DNA of 64,000 nt from an uncultured bacterium (GTDB lineage: Bacteria; Verrucomicrobiota; Verrucomicrobiia; Verrucomicrobiales; Akkermansiaceae), in contig CAMACY010000002.1 of NCBI GenBank assembly GCA_945831585.1, forward strand, positions 1 to 64,000, given 5' to 3'. Of the stretch, positions 1-8,617 are shown in pieces. Below the pieces are notes generated by a model. That model saw only the letters and a program-made list of their open reading frames with translations. It searched no databases and was not told the DNA's origin. Both the position numbers and the translations under genes were made by a program. Positions within the stretch are counted from its first letter, which is position 1, and each line of letters begins with the position of its first letter.

Positions 1-79
1 ACAAGGTGTTCTGCAACGGCTTTTCGGTGTCGCATTTGATTTTGCAACTTACAAATGTAGCTGCCGCCTCAGTTTAGTC

Positions 80-108
80 TTGCACGCTCGCGGCGGCTGT
101 GCTATAAA
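80..108 (+). promoter_or_regulatory. promoter of tRNA-Gln
   Basis: The -35 is TTGCAC (80-85), the spacer is 17 bases and the -10 is TATAAA (103-108). Transcription should start near 115, about 20 bases before the mature tRNA. I see no gene in bases 1-79. Confidence 0.8.
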
Positions 109-136
109 CGCCGCGCTGCTTCGGCGGCACCTGCGT

Positions 137-208
137 GGTCTCGTAGTGTAATGGTTAGCACCAGGGATTTTGATTCCCTTAGTCTTGGTTCGAATCCAGG
201 CGAGACTA
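137..208 (+). tRNA. tRNA-Gln (anticodon TTG)
   Basis: The full cloverleaf folds by eye. The acceptor stem is 137-143 with 201-207 (a G-T first pair), the D-stem 146-149 with 158-161, the anticodon stem 163-167 with 175-179 and the T-stem 184-188 with 196-200. The discriminator is A208. The anticodon is TTG at 170-172, so it reads CAA/CAG glutamine codons. CCA is not encoded. prfA follows 49 bases downstream without an obvious separate promoter and may be co-transcribed. Confidence 0.93.
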
Positions 209-257
209 TTTTCTTTGCTCTGCGCGCTGTCGTTCCCTTGCCCGTTCCGTTTTGTCT

Positions 258-1331
258 ATGGATTATGCTCCGCTGATTGAGAAACGCCGCGCGCGCTTGG
301 CCGAGCTGGAGCAGATGATGGCGCAGCCGGAGTTTTTTGCGGAGGCTCGCCGCGCGGGGGAGGCGCTGCGCGAGCGCCGCCGCATTCAGGAGTTGCTGGC
401 AGATTGGGAGCAGTGGGAGCAGGCGCAGCAACAGCTGCGGGAGAATCGCAGCCTGCTGGGCGATGAGGATGCCGCGCTGGCGGAGCTGGCTGCCGCCGAG
501 CTTGAGGAGCTGGAGCCCCGGGTGCAGACCTTGCAGGAGCGGGTGTGCTACGCTCTGCTGCCTCGCGATGCGACGGAGGAGCGCGATGCGCTTTTGGAGC
601 TGCGCGCGGGAACGGGAGGGGATGAGGCGGCGCTCTTTGCCGCCGATTTGCTGGAGATGTACCGGCGCTATGCCGAGAGCCGCGGCTGGACGATGGAGAT
701 TTTGGATGCCGCGCCTAACGCCTTGGGCGGTTTTCGCGAGGTGACGGCGCGCATCACGGGCGAGGAGGTGTTCCGCTTTCTCAAGTATGAGAGCGGGGTG
801 CATCGCGTGCAGCGCGTGCCCGCGACGGAGACGCAGGGGCGCATCCACACCTCGACGGCGACGGTGGCGGTGTTGCCCGAGGCGGAGGAGGTGGATGTGG
901 AGATTCGCCCTGAAGACCTCCGTATCGAGACCTGCCGCAGCGGTGGAGCAGGGGGGCAGCATGTGAACCGCACGGAATCCGCTGTGCAGATTTTCCACCT
1001 GCCCACGGGCATCATGGTGCGCTGCGAGCAGGAACGCTCGCAGATGAAGAACCGCGAGACGGGGATGCGCATTCTCCGCGCGCGCCTGTTCGAGATGAAG
1101 CAGCGCGAGGCGCAGCAGAGCTATTCGGCGCGGCGGCGGGCGCTCATCGGCAGCGGCGGGCGCGAGGAGAAGATTCGCACCTACAATTTTCCGCAGAACC
1201 GCATCACCGACCACCGCATCGGCTACACGGCCTACCATTTGGATCTGGTGATGTCAACGGGGGCGCTGGATGAGCTGGTGGCGCACATGCAGCGCGCCGA
1301 GATGGAGGAGCGTTTGAACGAAAGGAGCTGA
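258..1331 (+). CDS. prfA: Peptide chain release factor 1
   Basis: RF1 recognises UAA and UAG in the ribosomal A site and triggers hydrolysis of peptidyl-tRNA. The 357-residue product has the usual RF1 length. The GGQ motif is at residues 232-234 (SGGAGGQHVN), and the codon-recognition tripeptide is PAT at 188-190, as in RF1 rather than the SPF of RF2. I chose ATG 258; an in-frame TTG two codons upstream (252) is possible, but no ribosome-binding site favours either. The gene is followed after 2 bases by prmC, the methyltransferase that modifies the glutamine of GGQ, a classic functional pair. Confidence 0.95.
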   Translation: MDYAPLIEKRRARLAELEQMMAQPEFFAEARRAGEALRERRRIQELLADWEQWEQAQQQLRENRSLLGDEDAALAELAAAELEELEPRVQTLQERVCYALLPRDATEERDALLELRAGTGGDEAALFAADLLEMYRRYAESRGWTMEILDAAPNALGGFREVTARITGEEVFRFLKYESGVHRVQRVPATETQGRIHTSTATVAVLPEAEEVDVEIRPEDLRIETCRSGGAGGQHVNRTESAVQIFHLPTGIMVRCEQERSQMKNRETGMRILRARLFEMKQREAQQSYSARRRALIGSGGREEKIRTYNFPQNRITDHRIGYTAYHLDLVMSTGALDELVAHMQRAEMEERLNERS

Positions 1332-1333
1332 GG

Positions 1334-2233
1334 ATGAAAGTGATTCGCGAGGTGCTGCAGGGCGGCACCGCTTACCTGGAGGCGCGGGGTATCGAGGGCG
1401 CGCGCCACTCGATGCAGAGTCTGCTGGTGCATGTGCTGGGCTGTAATCGCACTTGGCTCTATCTGCACTACGAGGATCCGCTGCCGGAGGAGAAGCTGGA
1501 GCCTCTCCGTGCGCTGTTGCGCCGCCGCGGCAAGGGTGAGCCGCTGCAGCACTTGCTGGGCAGCACGGAGTTCTTCCGCCGCGAGTTCCGCACGGACGCG
1601 CGCGCCCTCATCCCCCGCCCGGAGACGGAGGAGCTGGTGGAGCTGGCCTTGCAGCGCTTGCCGAGGCGTCCGGGGCTGCGCTTGCTGGACATGGGCTGCG
1701 GCAGCGGGGTCATCGGGATTACGCTGGCGTTGGAGCTGGCAGACTGCCGCCCCACCGTGGTGATGGCGGATGTTTCGGAGGCGGCGCTGGCGCTGGCGCT
1801 GGAGAATGCGACGGCGCTGCGCGCCCGCGTGTCGACGCTGCACAGTGACCTGTTCGCGGCCTGGGATGCCCCTGTGGAGGGCTCGCTGCCCCCGGCGGAG
1901 GGCTGTTTTGAGGCGCTGCTGGCCAATTTGCCCTATGTGCCGGAGGGGGAGAGTGTGTCGGTCGAAGTGCGGCATGACCCTGCCGGGGCGCTTTATGGCG
2001 GCGCCGATGGCTTGGATGTGGTGCGTCGTTTCCTGCGCGAGGCCTTGCCGCACGCGGCGGCGGGGGCGCTCGTGATGCTGGAGGTGGGGCACGACCAGGG
2101 CGAGACGGTGCGCGCGTTGATGGAGCAGCTGGGCTACGAGCGCACGGAGCTTTTGCACGATTGCAGCGGCAAGGCTCGCTTCCCGCTGGGCTATGCGCCG
2201 AGCCGATCGGAGGAGGGGGCGGCGGATGCCTGA
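1334..2233 (+). CDS. prmC: Release factor glutamine N5-methyltransferase
   Basis: PrmC (HemK) methylates the glutamine of the GGQ motif of release factors with S-adenosylmethionine. The 299-residue protein has an N-terminal helical domain and a Rossmann methyltransferase domain, with the SAM-binding motif LDMGCGSG at about 118-125. The family's NPPY substrate-amide motif reads NLPY here (198-201), an unusual second position. The start lies 2 bases after the prfA stop, so translation is probably coupled. The 3' end overlaps the next gene by 8 bases. Confidence 0.93.
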   Translation: MKVIREVLQGGTAYLEARGIEGARHSMQSLLVHVLGCNRTWLYLHYEDPLPEEKLEPLRALLRRRGKGEPLQHLLGSTEFFRREFRTDARALIPRPETEELVELALQRLPRRPGLRLLDMGCGSGVIGITLALELADCRPTVVMADVSEAALALALENATALRARVSTLHSDLFAAWDAPVEGSLPPAEGCFEALLANLPYVPEGESVSVEVRHDPAGALYGGADGLDVVRRFLREALPHAAAGALVMLEVGHDQGETVRALMEQLGYERTELLHDCSGKARFPLGYAPSRSEEGAADA

Positions 2234-2852
2234 GGAGTGGATGCTGTTCCCTCTGGTGAAGGGGGCGATGGCGACCGCGGCGCGTGCGGCGCGCTGGGTG
2301 CTTTGGGGCTCGGTGGCGGGCACGGCGCTTGAGGTGCTGCTGTCTTTGGCAGGACTGCCGCTGCCGGCGGTTTGTTGCGGTTTGCTGGCGGAGGCTTTGC
2401 AGGCTGTGTTGCTGCTGTTGCTGGTGCTGCTGATGATGTGGTGCCAGTGTACGCTGGCGGCGCAGCGAGGTCTGCCGCTGACGCGGGCGGCGCTGTGGTT
2501 CGCGCTACCCGCTGCGGGGGCGGATGTGGCGAATGTCTTGTTCGCGCTCGTCACGGGGCGGGTGCTGTGGGCGGGGGCGGATCTGTTGCAGCCGGTGGTG
2601 TCGGCGGTGCTGCTGCTCACGATCTTGCTCAACCTGCCCATGGTGAGCGCGGCACCGCTGCGCCTACGCGCGGCATTGGTGGGGAGCGGGCTGCTGCTAG
2701 CGGCCGTGTGGGTGTGCAACGCGCCCGGTCCCATGTTGCTGTTGCTGCTGCCGCTGAAGATCGGCCTGGCGCTGCTGCTGCACCGCCTGCTCGGCCTGCT
2801 GGCGGGGGTGGCTCCGCGCATGATCGCGCTGCCGCCCTGCGGGAGCTTATGA
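2226..2852 (+). CDS. Hypothetical polytopic membrane protein
   Basis: This 208-residue protein is dominated by Leu, Ala and Val, with about six hydrophobic segments (roughly 25-48, 53-75, 88-105, 115-138, 148-165 and 172-192). It is likely an inner-membrane protein. No family is recognised. The ATG at 2226 overlaps the prmC stop (ATGCCTGA arrangement), which argues for translational coupling and against the in-frame start 11 codons upstream. The stop codon overlaps the convergent recombinase gene by 6 bases, leaving no room for a terminator. Confidence 0.7.
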   Translation: MPEEWMLFPLVKGAMATAARAARWVLWGSVAGTALEVLLSLAGLPLPAVCCGLLAEALQAVLLLLLVLLMMWCQCTLAAQRGLPLTRAALWFALPAAGADVANVLFALVTGRVLWAGADLLQPVVSAVLLLTILLNLPMVSAAPLRLRAALVGSGLLLAAVWVCNAPGPMLLLLLPLKIGLALLLHRLLGLLAGVAPRMIALPPCGSL

Positions 2853-3764
2853 ATGGTCTTTGCGCCCGCGGGGGTGGTAGCGCTGCACGATGCTCATCAG
2901 GCGCTTGCTGTCCACATGGGTGTAGATTTGGGTGGTGGCTAGGTCGGCATGCCCCAGCATGTCCTGAATGGCGCGCAAATCGGCGCCGTTCTCCAGCAGG
3001 TGCGTCGCAAAGGAATGCCGCAGGAGGTGGGGGTAGACGTTTTCGGGCAGCCCGGCCTCGGCGGCGCGCTGCTTGATGATTTGCCGCACGCGCTCGCGGG
3101 TGAGCGCTGTGCCGCGCTCGGAGAGGAAGAGCTCATCGGCTCGCTTGCCGCGGCGCTGCAGTAGGGGACGCGCCGCGCGCAGGTACTGCGCCAGTGCCGC
3201 TGCTGCTGCCTCGCCGAAGGGCACATAGCGCGTCTTGTTCCCCTTGCCCGTGATGCGCAGGAAACGCTCATCCCAGTCCACGCGGTCGGCGTGCAGAGCC
3301 GTTAGCTCGCTGACGCGCAGCCCGCTGCTGTAGAGCAGCTCCAGCAGCGCCCGATCGCGCGCGCCGAAGGGCAGCTCCTGCGGATCCACGGAATCCAGCA
3401 GTTGCCCCACGTGCTCAGCCGACAGCGTCTCGGGCACGGAGCGCTCCGCGCGCGGGCTCGCCATGAGGGTCGCCGGGTCGGTGGGCAGCAAGCCCTCCGC
3501 CGCCAGATAGCGGAAGAATATCCGCAGGTGCACCATGGTCACCCGTGCCGAGGAATCGGCAAACGCCGCCTCGTGCATGTTGCGGCGGTAGGCGGTCAAA
3601 TCCTCCGTGCGCACGCGTTCGAGAGCGAGCTCGCGGTCGCCGCACCACCGCCCAAAGCGCGTGAGCGACTGCGCCACCGAGGCGCGGTAGTGCGCGCTGA
3701 GCCCCCGCTCGGCGGTCAGGTAGTGCAGGAAAGACTCCTGCGCGTCGTGGAAGCTCTCGGGCAT
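2847..3764 (-). CDS. Tyrosine recombinase, XerC/XerD type
   Basis: Xer recombinases resolve chromosome dimers at dif during division. The 305-residue length is typical. The N-terminal SAM-like DNA-binding domain covers about 1-105. The catalytic domain carries all expected residues: R150 (SSGLRVSEL), K174, H246 and R249 (HLLRHSFATHLL), H272 (LGHADLATT) and the nucleophile Y281 (QIYTHV). Whether it is XerC or XerD cannot be told here. Its ATG overlaps the stop of the upstream lipoprotein gene by one base, so the two are one transcription unit driven from 4419-4447. Confidence 0.92.
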   Translation of the reverse strand: MPESFHDAQESFLHYLTAERGLSAHYRASVAQSLTRFGRWCGDRELALERVRTEDLTAYRRNMHEAAFADSSARVTMVHLRIFFRYLAAEGLLPTDPATLMASPRAERSVPETLSAEHVGQLLDSVDPQELPFGARDRALLELLYSSGLRVSELTALHADRVDWDERFLRITGKGNKTRYVPFGEAAAAALAQYLRAARPLLQRRGKRADELFLSERGTALTRERVRQIIKQRAAEAGLPENVYPHLLRHSFATHLLENGADLRAIQDMLGHADLATTQIYTHVDSKRLMSIVQRYHPRGRKDHS

Positions 3765-4408
3765 CAGCGCCCGCTCCCGGCGGGTTCGGGCAGGGGCTCG
3801 GCGGCGGGATCCGGCAGGGGAGCGGCAGGCAGTTCGTGCCCCTGTTGCAGTGCTTCCTTACGCTGCTGGAACTCGCTGTTGCTCTCCGATTTCTTGCTGA
3901 CGACCACCACCGTGCGTCCGGCTGTATTCGTCATGAGGGTTTGGTCGGCATCCAGCTGCACCGTGTCGGGTTGGTTGGTGGCGTCCACCCAGCCCTCGGG
4001 TCCGGGAGTTTCGCCCTCCGGCAGGGTGGAGACCAGCTTGACGGGATTCACCAAATCGCTTTCGCGCAGGAAGCCCTTGCTGCCTTCGTCGAGCTTGACA
4101 AAGTAATAGAGCCCTTCGCAGGAGATGATGGTCGCCTTTTCGCAGGCGACCATCCTGCCCGTGGCATGCTCGTTGGTATCTGGGTTGCGGTTGAAGAGGT
4201 ACACCTTGCCCTCTTGCACCTCCAGCTCCTCGCCGGGGGCGTACGCCCCCTCCTGCACCAGGCGGTTGCGCTGCGCCTCGCGCGCGGCGCCCATGCCCGG
4301 GGCATCCAGAGCGGAGGCCTCGTTGAGATATTCGGGATGATATTCGCCCGGGGTGCAGCTGCACAGGAGCACCGGGACGAGGGCGGGGAGGAAGAAAAGA
4401 GCTTTCAT
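3764..4408 (-). CDS. Putative lipoprotein with SH3-like domain
   Basis: The 214-residue product starts with a short signal peptide ending in the lipobox LLCSC (Cys at about 17). Residues 60-120 look like a small beta-rich SH3-like module (GKVYLFNR, FVKLDEGSKGFLRESDLVNPV). The C-terminal third is rich in Gln, Pro and Glu. ATG 4408 is preferred over the in-frame ATG at 4420, because the latter overlaps the -10 box. The gene is first in a unit with the Xer gene. No function can be assigned beyond envelope attachment. Confidence 0.72.
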   Translation of the reverse strand: MKALFFLPALVPVLLCSCTPGEYHPEYLNEASALDAPGMGAAREAQRNRLVQEGAYAPGEELEVQEGKVYLFNRNPDTNEHATGRMVACEKATIISCEGLYYFVKLDEGSKGFLRESDLVNPVKLVSTLPEGETPGPEGWVDATNQPDTVQLDADQTLMTNTAGRTVVVVSKKSESNSEFQQRKEALQQGHELPAAPLPDPAAEPLPEPAGSGR

Positions 4409-4418
4409 GCTACGCTCC

Positions 4419-4447
4419 ATTCTAGCGTAGGAGAGCTTCCTTTTCAA
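4419..4447 (-). promoter_or_regulatory. promoter of lipoprotein-xer unit
   Basis: Minus-strand -35 TTGAAA (4442-4447), 17-base spacer and -10 TAGAAT (4419-4424). The -10 ends 10 bases before ATG 4408, so the leader would be about 3 nt. Confidence 0.75.
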
Positions 4448-4484
4448 GCGATATGCATGACATGTTGAGCCGGGGAGCCTTGCC

Positions 4485-4509
4485 GCGCAACGCCACATGG
4501 GCGTTGCGC
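4485..4509 (-). terminator. hairpin downstream of antiporter gene
   Basis: A 10-bp inverted repeat (GCGCAACGCC at 4485-4494 and its complement at 4500-4509) lies about 70 bases past the antiporter stop on its strand. There is no clear T-run, so it may be a terminator only with help. Confidence 0.45.
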
Positions 4510-4580
4510 CACCCGCAAGGAATCCGATGCCCCGGGGTAGGCTCGCCCAGCGAGCGGAAAAGGTGTCTCCTTCGCGGCGT

Positions 4581-6314
4581 TTATTGTTGAGGCAACACGC
4601 TCTTCGGCTCATCTGAGGCGGTGGCCTGCGCCTTGAGTTCGCCGAAGAATTGGCGGCGGGCACCTTGGCGCGTGAGGTTCACCTGCTCTTCGGTGGCACC
4701 GTGCACGCGCAGCACGCGCGACAGCATGGCAAAGGCCACCTCGGCCTCACCGGAGTACACCTCTTGCACCCCCGAGCGCCGCAGCTCCACGGCGTTGCGG
4801 ATGTAGGTGGTGTGCGCCATCACGTAGATGTCCGGGTTGAGCGCCTTGGCCGCCTCGGAGATTTGCAGGGCGGGAGCCGCCGGCGCGGTGATGATGATGC
4901 CCACAGCTTTTTCCACCCCCGCCGCGCTCAGGATGGCGCGTCGACGGGCATCGCCGAGCAGGGCTGGGATGCCCGCCTTGGCCAGGCGGTTGACGGTGTC
5001 GATGTTCATCTCGACGACCACCACGTCGATGTTGAAGCGGCGCAGGTGGGTGCCGAGTAGCTCGCCCGTGGGGCCGTAGCCCACGAGGATGATGCGGTCG
5101 CGTAGTTCACCGGGCGGCGGCACGCTGCCCTCCACCGGGCGCTGGCCGATGCCGCGCGCCTCCAGCCGATTGACGATGCTCGGTACAAAGCGGTAGAGCG
5201 CGGCGTTAAGCACGATGGTGCAGATTGCAACCCCCGTGATAACATTGGCCGCCTCGGCGGGCAGCATCTTGTAGGTGCCGGCGATGAGGGTCGCCAGAAT
5301 GAAGGAAAATTCGCCGATTTGCGAGAGCGAGCCGCCCACCATGGCCGCCAGACGCAGGGGCTTGCCCTGCAGGTGCATGACGAAGCAGGCGCCCAGCGGC
5401 TTCATGCTGAAGCAGATGAAGAAGGTCGCCAGCGCGAGCGCCCAGTGCTCCAGCATGCCGGCGGGCTTGAAGCCCAGCCCCACGGAGACAAAGAAGAGCA
5501 CGGCGAAGGCATCGCGCATGGGCAGCGCATCGCTCGCCGCGCGGCTGGCGAAACGGCTTTGCCCCACAATCATGCCCGAGAGAAAGGCACCGAACTCCAT
5601 GCTGGCGTTGAACACGGCAGAGGAGACGACGGCGATGCCAAGCGCGCAGACCAGCACCGCGAGGGTGAAGAGCTCGCCGCTGCCGCTGCGCGAGATGGCG
5701 GTGAGCGTCTTGGTAATCAGGCTGCGCCCCGGCAGCGACATGAGCGCAATGAGCAGCACCAGCTTGAGCGCCATCATGCCCAGCGCGGGCGCGAGCGCCT
5801 GCCCGCTGAACACCGCCGGCAGCAGCACGAGCAGCACAATCGTGAAAATATCCTCGCAGACCAACCAGCCCAACGCCGTATGCCCTGCCGGGGTGTGGAA
5901 CACCTTGTTGTCCGTCAGCACGCGCGTGAGTACCACCGTGGAGCTCACGCAGATGCACAGCCCGTACATCAGCCCGTTGAGCCAGCCATGCTCGCCCATG
6001 CCCAGCAGGTAAAAGGCCAGCATGCCCAGCGAGGTGATGAGCGTCATGCAGAACAGCGAGCCCGGCACCGCCACCTTCTGCACCGCCAGCAAATCCTTGA
6101 AGTGGAACTGCAAGCCCACGCCGAAGAGCAGGAGAATGACGCCGATGTGCGAGAACTCCGCCACCATCTGCTCATCAATGGCGGTGCCGCTCCAGGGCTG
6201 TGCCGCCAGCATGCCGGCGACCAAATAGCCCACCAGCGGGGAAAGCCTCAGGCGCTGCGCGAGCATACCCAGCAGCAGCGCGAGCGTCAGGGCAATGGCA
6301 AGGGTGGCGATCAT
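4581..6314 (-). CDS. CPA2-family cation:proton antiporter (YbaL/KefB type)
   Basis: This 577-residue inner-membrane protein has about 12 hydrophobic segments forming the Na/H-exchanger fold (residues about 1-385). They are followed by an RCK/TrkA-N nucleotide-binding domain with a Rossmann GYGPTGELLG motif near residue 418 and an acidic residue ending strand 2. The architecture matches YbaL (RosB) and Kef proteins, which exchange K+ or Na+ for H+. The ligand (glutathione adduct, NAD(H), other) cannot be told. The gene lies 36 bases after the rRNA methyltransferase gene and is probably co-transcribed with it. Confidence 0.87.
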   Translation of the reverse strand: MIATLAIALTLALLLGMLAQRLRLSPLVGYLVAGMLAAQPWSGTAIDEQMVAEFSHIGVILLLFGVGLQFHFKDLLAVQKVAVPGSLFCMTLITSLGMLAFYLLGMGEHGWLNGLMYGLCICVSSTVVLTRVLTDNKVFHTPAGHTALGWLVCEDIFTIVLLVLLPAVFSGQALAPALGMMALKLVLLIALMSLPGRSLITKTLTAISRSGSGELFTLAVLVCALGIAVVSSAVFNASMEFGAFLSGMIVGQSRFASRAASDALPMRDAFAVLFFVSVGLGFKPAGMLEHWALALATFFICFSMKPLGACFVMHLQGKPLRLAAMVGGSLSQIGEFSFILATLIAGTYKMLPAEAANVITGVAICTIVLNAALYRFVPSIVNRLEARGIGQRPVEGSVPPPGELRDRIILVGYGPTGELLGTHLRRFNIDVVVVEMNIDTVNRLAKAGIPALLGDARRRAILSAAGVEKAVGIIITAPAAPALQISEAAKALNPDIYVMAHTTYIRNAVELRRSGVQEVYSGEAEVAFAMLSRVLRVHGATEEQVNLTRQGARRQFFGELKAQATASDEPKSVLPQQ

Positions 6315-6350
6315 CGCGGTGTGTGGGGGATTGGGTGGTTTGCGGGAAAC

Positions 6351-7676
6351 TCAGGCCAGCACGCGCGCCCACAGCACCTTGAGGTAGCGTCCCTCGGGGT
6401 AGGTGGACAGGAAGGGGTGATCCCAGCCCGGCCCGCTCATGGCGAGGATTTGCAGGCGGCGACCCAGCCGCTGCGCCGCCTTGATGACCACCTTCTCAAA
6501 CTCTGCGGGTGCCAGCAGTCCGCTGCAGGAGCAGGTGACGAAGAGCCCGCCGCGCCGCACGCACTGCAAGCCCAGCAGGTTGAGGTCGTGGTACTTCCTG
6601 AGTCCCTCCTCCTTCTCCTCATCGCGCCCGAGTACGAATTTGGGCGGGTCGAGCAGCACCACATCGAACTGCCGCCCGTTGCGCACCATCTGGCGCGCGT
6701 AGACAAAAGCATCGGCATGCACAAAATCGATGCGGCGCGCGCCCTGCAAGCCGTTGATGTTCGCATTGCGCTTGGCCATCTCGATGGCCTTCTCGTCCAA
6801 ATCCACCGCTGTGACCTCGCCCGCCTGCCCCTTGAGCTTGGCATAAATCGAAAAACCGCCCGAATAGCAGCAGAGATCCAGCAGCGACTTGCCCGCCACC
6901 AGCTGCGCCAGCCGCTCGCGGTTGTCGCGCTGGTCGCAGAAGAAGCCCGTCTTGTGCCCCTTGTCGAAATCCACCTCGAACTGCACGCCGTTCTCGGCAA
7001 TGCGCACCCGGTGCACGGGGGTGCTCCCGGGGCACTGCGCGGGGTCGATGCCCTCCATGCGCGCCACGCCCTCATCCACGCTGATGTGGTGGCGCTTGGT
7101 GCCGCAGAGCTCGTGGAGCAGCGGCAACCATTCCGGCAGGCGCAGCCACACCCCCAAACAGCTCACCTCCAAGCTCAGCACATCGCCGTAGCGGTCGCAA
7201 ATCAGCCCGCCCAGCCCGTCGGAATCGCCGTGCACCACGCGGTAGGCCGAGGTGGCGGCATCGAGCGCGCAATCCTCGCGCCGCCAAGCGACGGCGCGGC
7301 GCAGCGCCTCGCGCAGATCCTCCTCCGTCAGCGGCTCGCTGCCGTGGCGCAGCATGCGCAGCGGCGTGCGGCTGCGCGGGTTCCAAAAACCGCCGCCGAA
7401 GAGCTCGCCGTTCTTGTCGTACACATGAATCAGCCCCCCCGCGACGGCATCGGGGCTCACCGCCCCCAGCATGCGCGGAAACACCGCTGGATTGTAGGTA
7501 AAATACTTCAACTGCACCCAAGGGCGCAGCCAGTGCTCGCTCCCCTCGGGAGCATCGCCCCCCTGATAGGCGCGCGGGGCAGAAGCGGCAGGGTGTTTGC
7601 CCGCCGTTCGGCGGGCGGGAGCCCCCCGACGGGGAGCCTGCGGGCGCGGGGAAGCCTGATGTTCGGGGGCACTCAC
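6351..7676 (-). CDS. Class I SAM-dependent rRNA methyltransferase, RlmI-like
   Basis: The C-terminal about 390 residues match the RlmI family (23S rRNA m5C1962 methyltransferase). They have an N-terminal PUA-like region, the SAM motif LDLCCYSGGFSIYAK, DPPKF and the catalytic-type cysteines in TCSCSGLL. The N-terminal about 45 residues are a Pro/Arg-rich extension. I chose GTG 7676 (441 residues) because a strong promoter places its -10 exactly 6 bases upstream; the in-frame ATG at 7715 lies upstream of that promoter. Substrate position is by homology only. Confidence 0.83.
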   Translation of the reverse strand: MSAPEHQASPRPQAPRRGAPARRTAGKHPAASAPRAYQGGDAPEGSEHWLRPWVQLKYFTYNPAVFPRMLGAVSPDAVAGGLIHVYDKNGELFGGGFWNPRSRTPLRMLRHGSEPLTEEDLREALRRAVAWRREDCALDAATSAYRVVHGDSDGLGGLICDRYGDVLSLEVSCLGVWLRLPEWLPLLHELCGTKRHHISVDEGVARMEGIDPAQCPGSTPVHRVRIAENGVQFEVDFDKGHKTGFFCDQRDNRERLAQLVAGKSLLDLCCYSGGFSIYAKLKGQAGEVTAVDLDEKAIEMAKRNANINGLQGARRIDFVHADAFVYARQMVRNGRQFDVVLLDPPKFVLGRDEEKEEGLRKYHDLNLLGLQCVRRGGLFVTCSCSGLLAPAEFEKVVIKAAQRLGRRLQILAMSGPGWDHPFLSTYPEGRYLKVLWARVLA

Positions 7677-7682
7677 GCGCCC

Positions 7683-7711
7683 ATTGTAAGCCGTAGAACG
7701 CCGCTTGTCAA
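7683..7711 (-). promoter_or_regulatory. promoter of RlmI-like gene (leaderless)
   Basis: Minus-strand -35 TTGACA (7706-7711, full consensus), 17-base spacer and -10 TACAAT (7683-7688), then 6 bases to GTG 7676. The transcript should begin at or next to the start codon. Confidence 0.85.
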
Positions 7712-7861
7712 ACATCCTTTGGAACAATGTTGCACCGCATCCTATCGCGCGACCGCGCCGCGCGGAAACAGCCCCGCTTTTTGGGACAGCACGCATTTTG
7801 GGCTCGCTTTTTGGGGGAGAACATGGCAGACTGAGCAGGAACAGCAGAGCAGTTTTCGGAT

Positions 7862-8590
7862 ATGAGCAGCGACACTAGGCCGGTTTATACGCGTATCTTG
7901 TTGAAATTGAGCGGGGAGGCTCTTCGTGCCCCCGGGAGTCGCGACAACATCTCGCCCGAGATTGTCGCGCGCATCGCCAACGAGATTGCCGAGGCCACGC
8001 GCAAAGCGCCGCTGCAGATCGCCATCGTGGTGGGCGGCGGCAACATTTGGCGCGGGGCCAAGGCCAGCGTGCGCGGCATGGATCGCCCCACGGCAGACTA
8101 TGTGGGTATGCTCGCGACGGTGATGAATGCACTGTCCATCTGCTCGGCGGTGCAGGAGGCGGGCGTGCCCGCCCACGTGCTGAGCGCCATCGAGATGAAG
8201 AACGTGGCCGAGCCCTATGTGCGCAACACGGCGCGCGCTTACCTGCGCGCCGGGCATGTGGTCGTGTTCGCCGCCGGCACGGGCAATCCCTTCTTCAGTA
8301 CCGACACGGGGGCGGCGCTGCGCGCCTGCGAAATCAACGCCGAAGTGGTGATGAAGGCCACCAGTGTGGACGGTGTGTACACCGCAGATCCCAAGCTCGA
8401 CCCCGCCGCCACCCGCTTTGACACCATTTCCTACGAAGAGTGCATCGCCCGCAACCTCAAGGTGATGGATCAGACCGCTTTCACCCTGTGCAAGGATAAC
8501 CGCAAGCCCATCATGGTGTTCGACATGCACCGCAGCGGCAACATTACCCGCGCGCTGCTGGGTGAAACCATCGGCACCATCATCAGCTGA
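7862..8590 (+). CDS. pyrH: UMP kinase
   Basis: UMP kinase phosphorylates UMP to UDP with ATP in pyrimidine biosynthesis. The 242-residue product has the amino-acid-kinase fold. The N-terminal LLKLSGEAL binds phosphate, VVGGGNIWRG is the glycine-rich loop, and the substrate segment around FSTDTGAALRA is intact. pyrH-frr is a conserved bacterial order. The start ATG 7862 has no Shine-Dalgarno sequence. I could not find a convincing promoter in the 150 bases upstream, which separate it from the divergent methyltransferase gene. Confidence 0.95.
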   Translation: MSSDTRPVYTRILLKLSGEALRAPGSRDNISPEIVARIANEIAEATRKAPLQIAIVVGGGNIWRGAKASVRGMDRPTADYVGMLATVMNALSICSAVQEAGVPAHVLSAIEMKNVAEPYVRNTARAYLRAGHVVVFAAGTGNPFFSTDTGAALRACEINAEVVMKATSVDGVYTADPKLDPAATRFDTISYEECIARNLKVMDQTAFTLCKDNRKPIMVFDMHRSGNITRALLGETIGTIIS

Positions 8591-8617
8591 CCCGTTTCTC
8601 TAACACATCACACAACA

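Noticed and set aside
252-257. TTG start for prfA two codons upstream of ATG 258
   Set aside because: ATG is in frame, RF1 proteins begin close to this position, and no ribosome-binding site supports TTG.
4409-4663. N-terminal extension of the lipoprotein gene
   Set aside because: The added residues show no signal-peptide logic, and the promoter at 4419-4447 lies inside the extension, directly before the lipobox-bearing start at 4408.
5319-7865. Plus-strand frame of about 850 codons antisense to the antiporter and methyltransferase genes
   Set aside because: His/Gln/Ala-rich composition without family motifs; both minus-strand genes are well supported.
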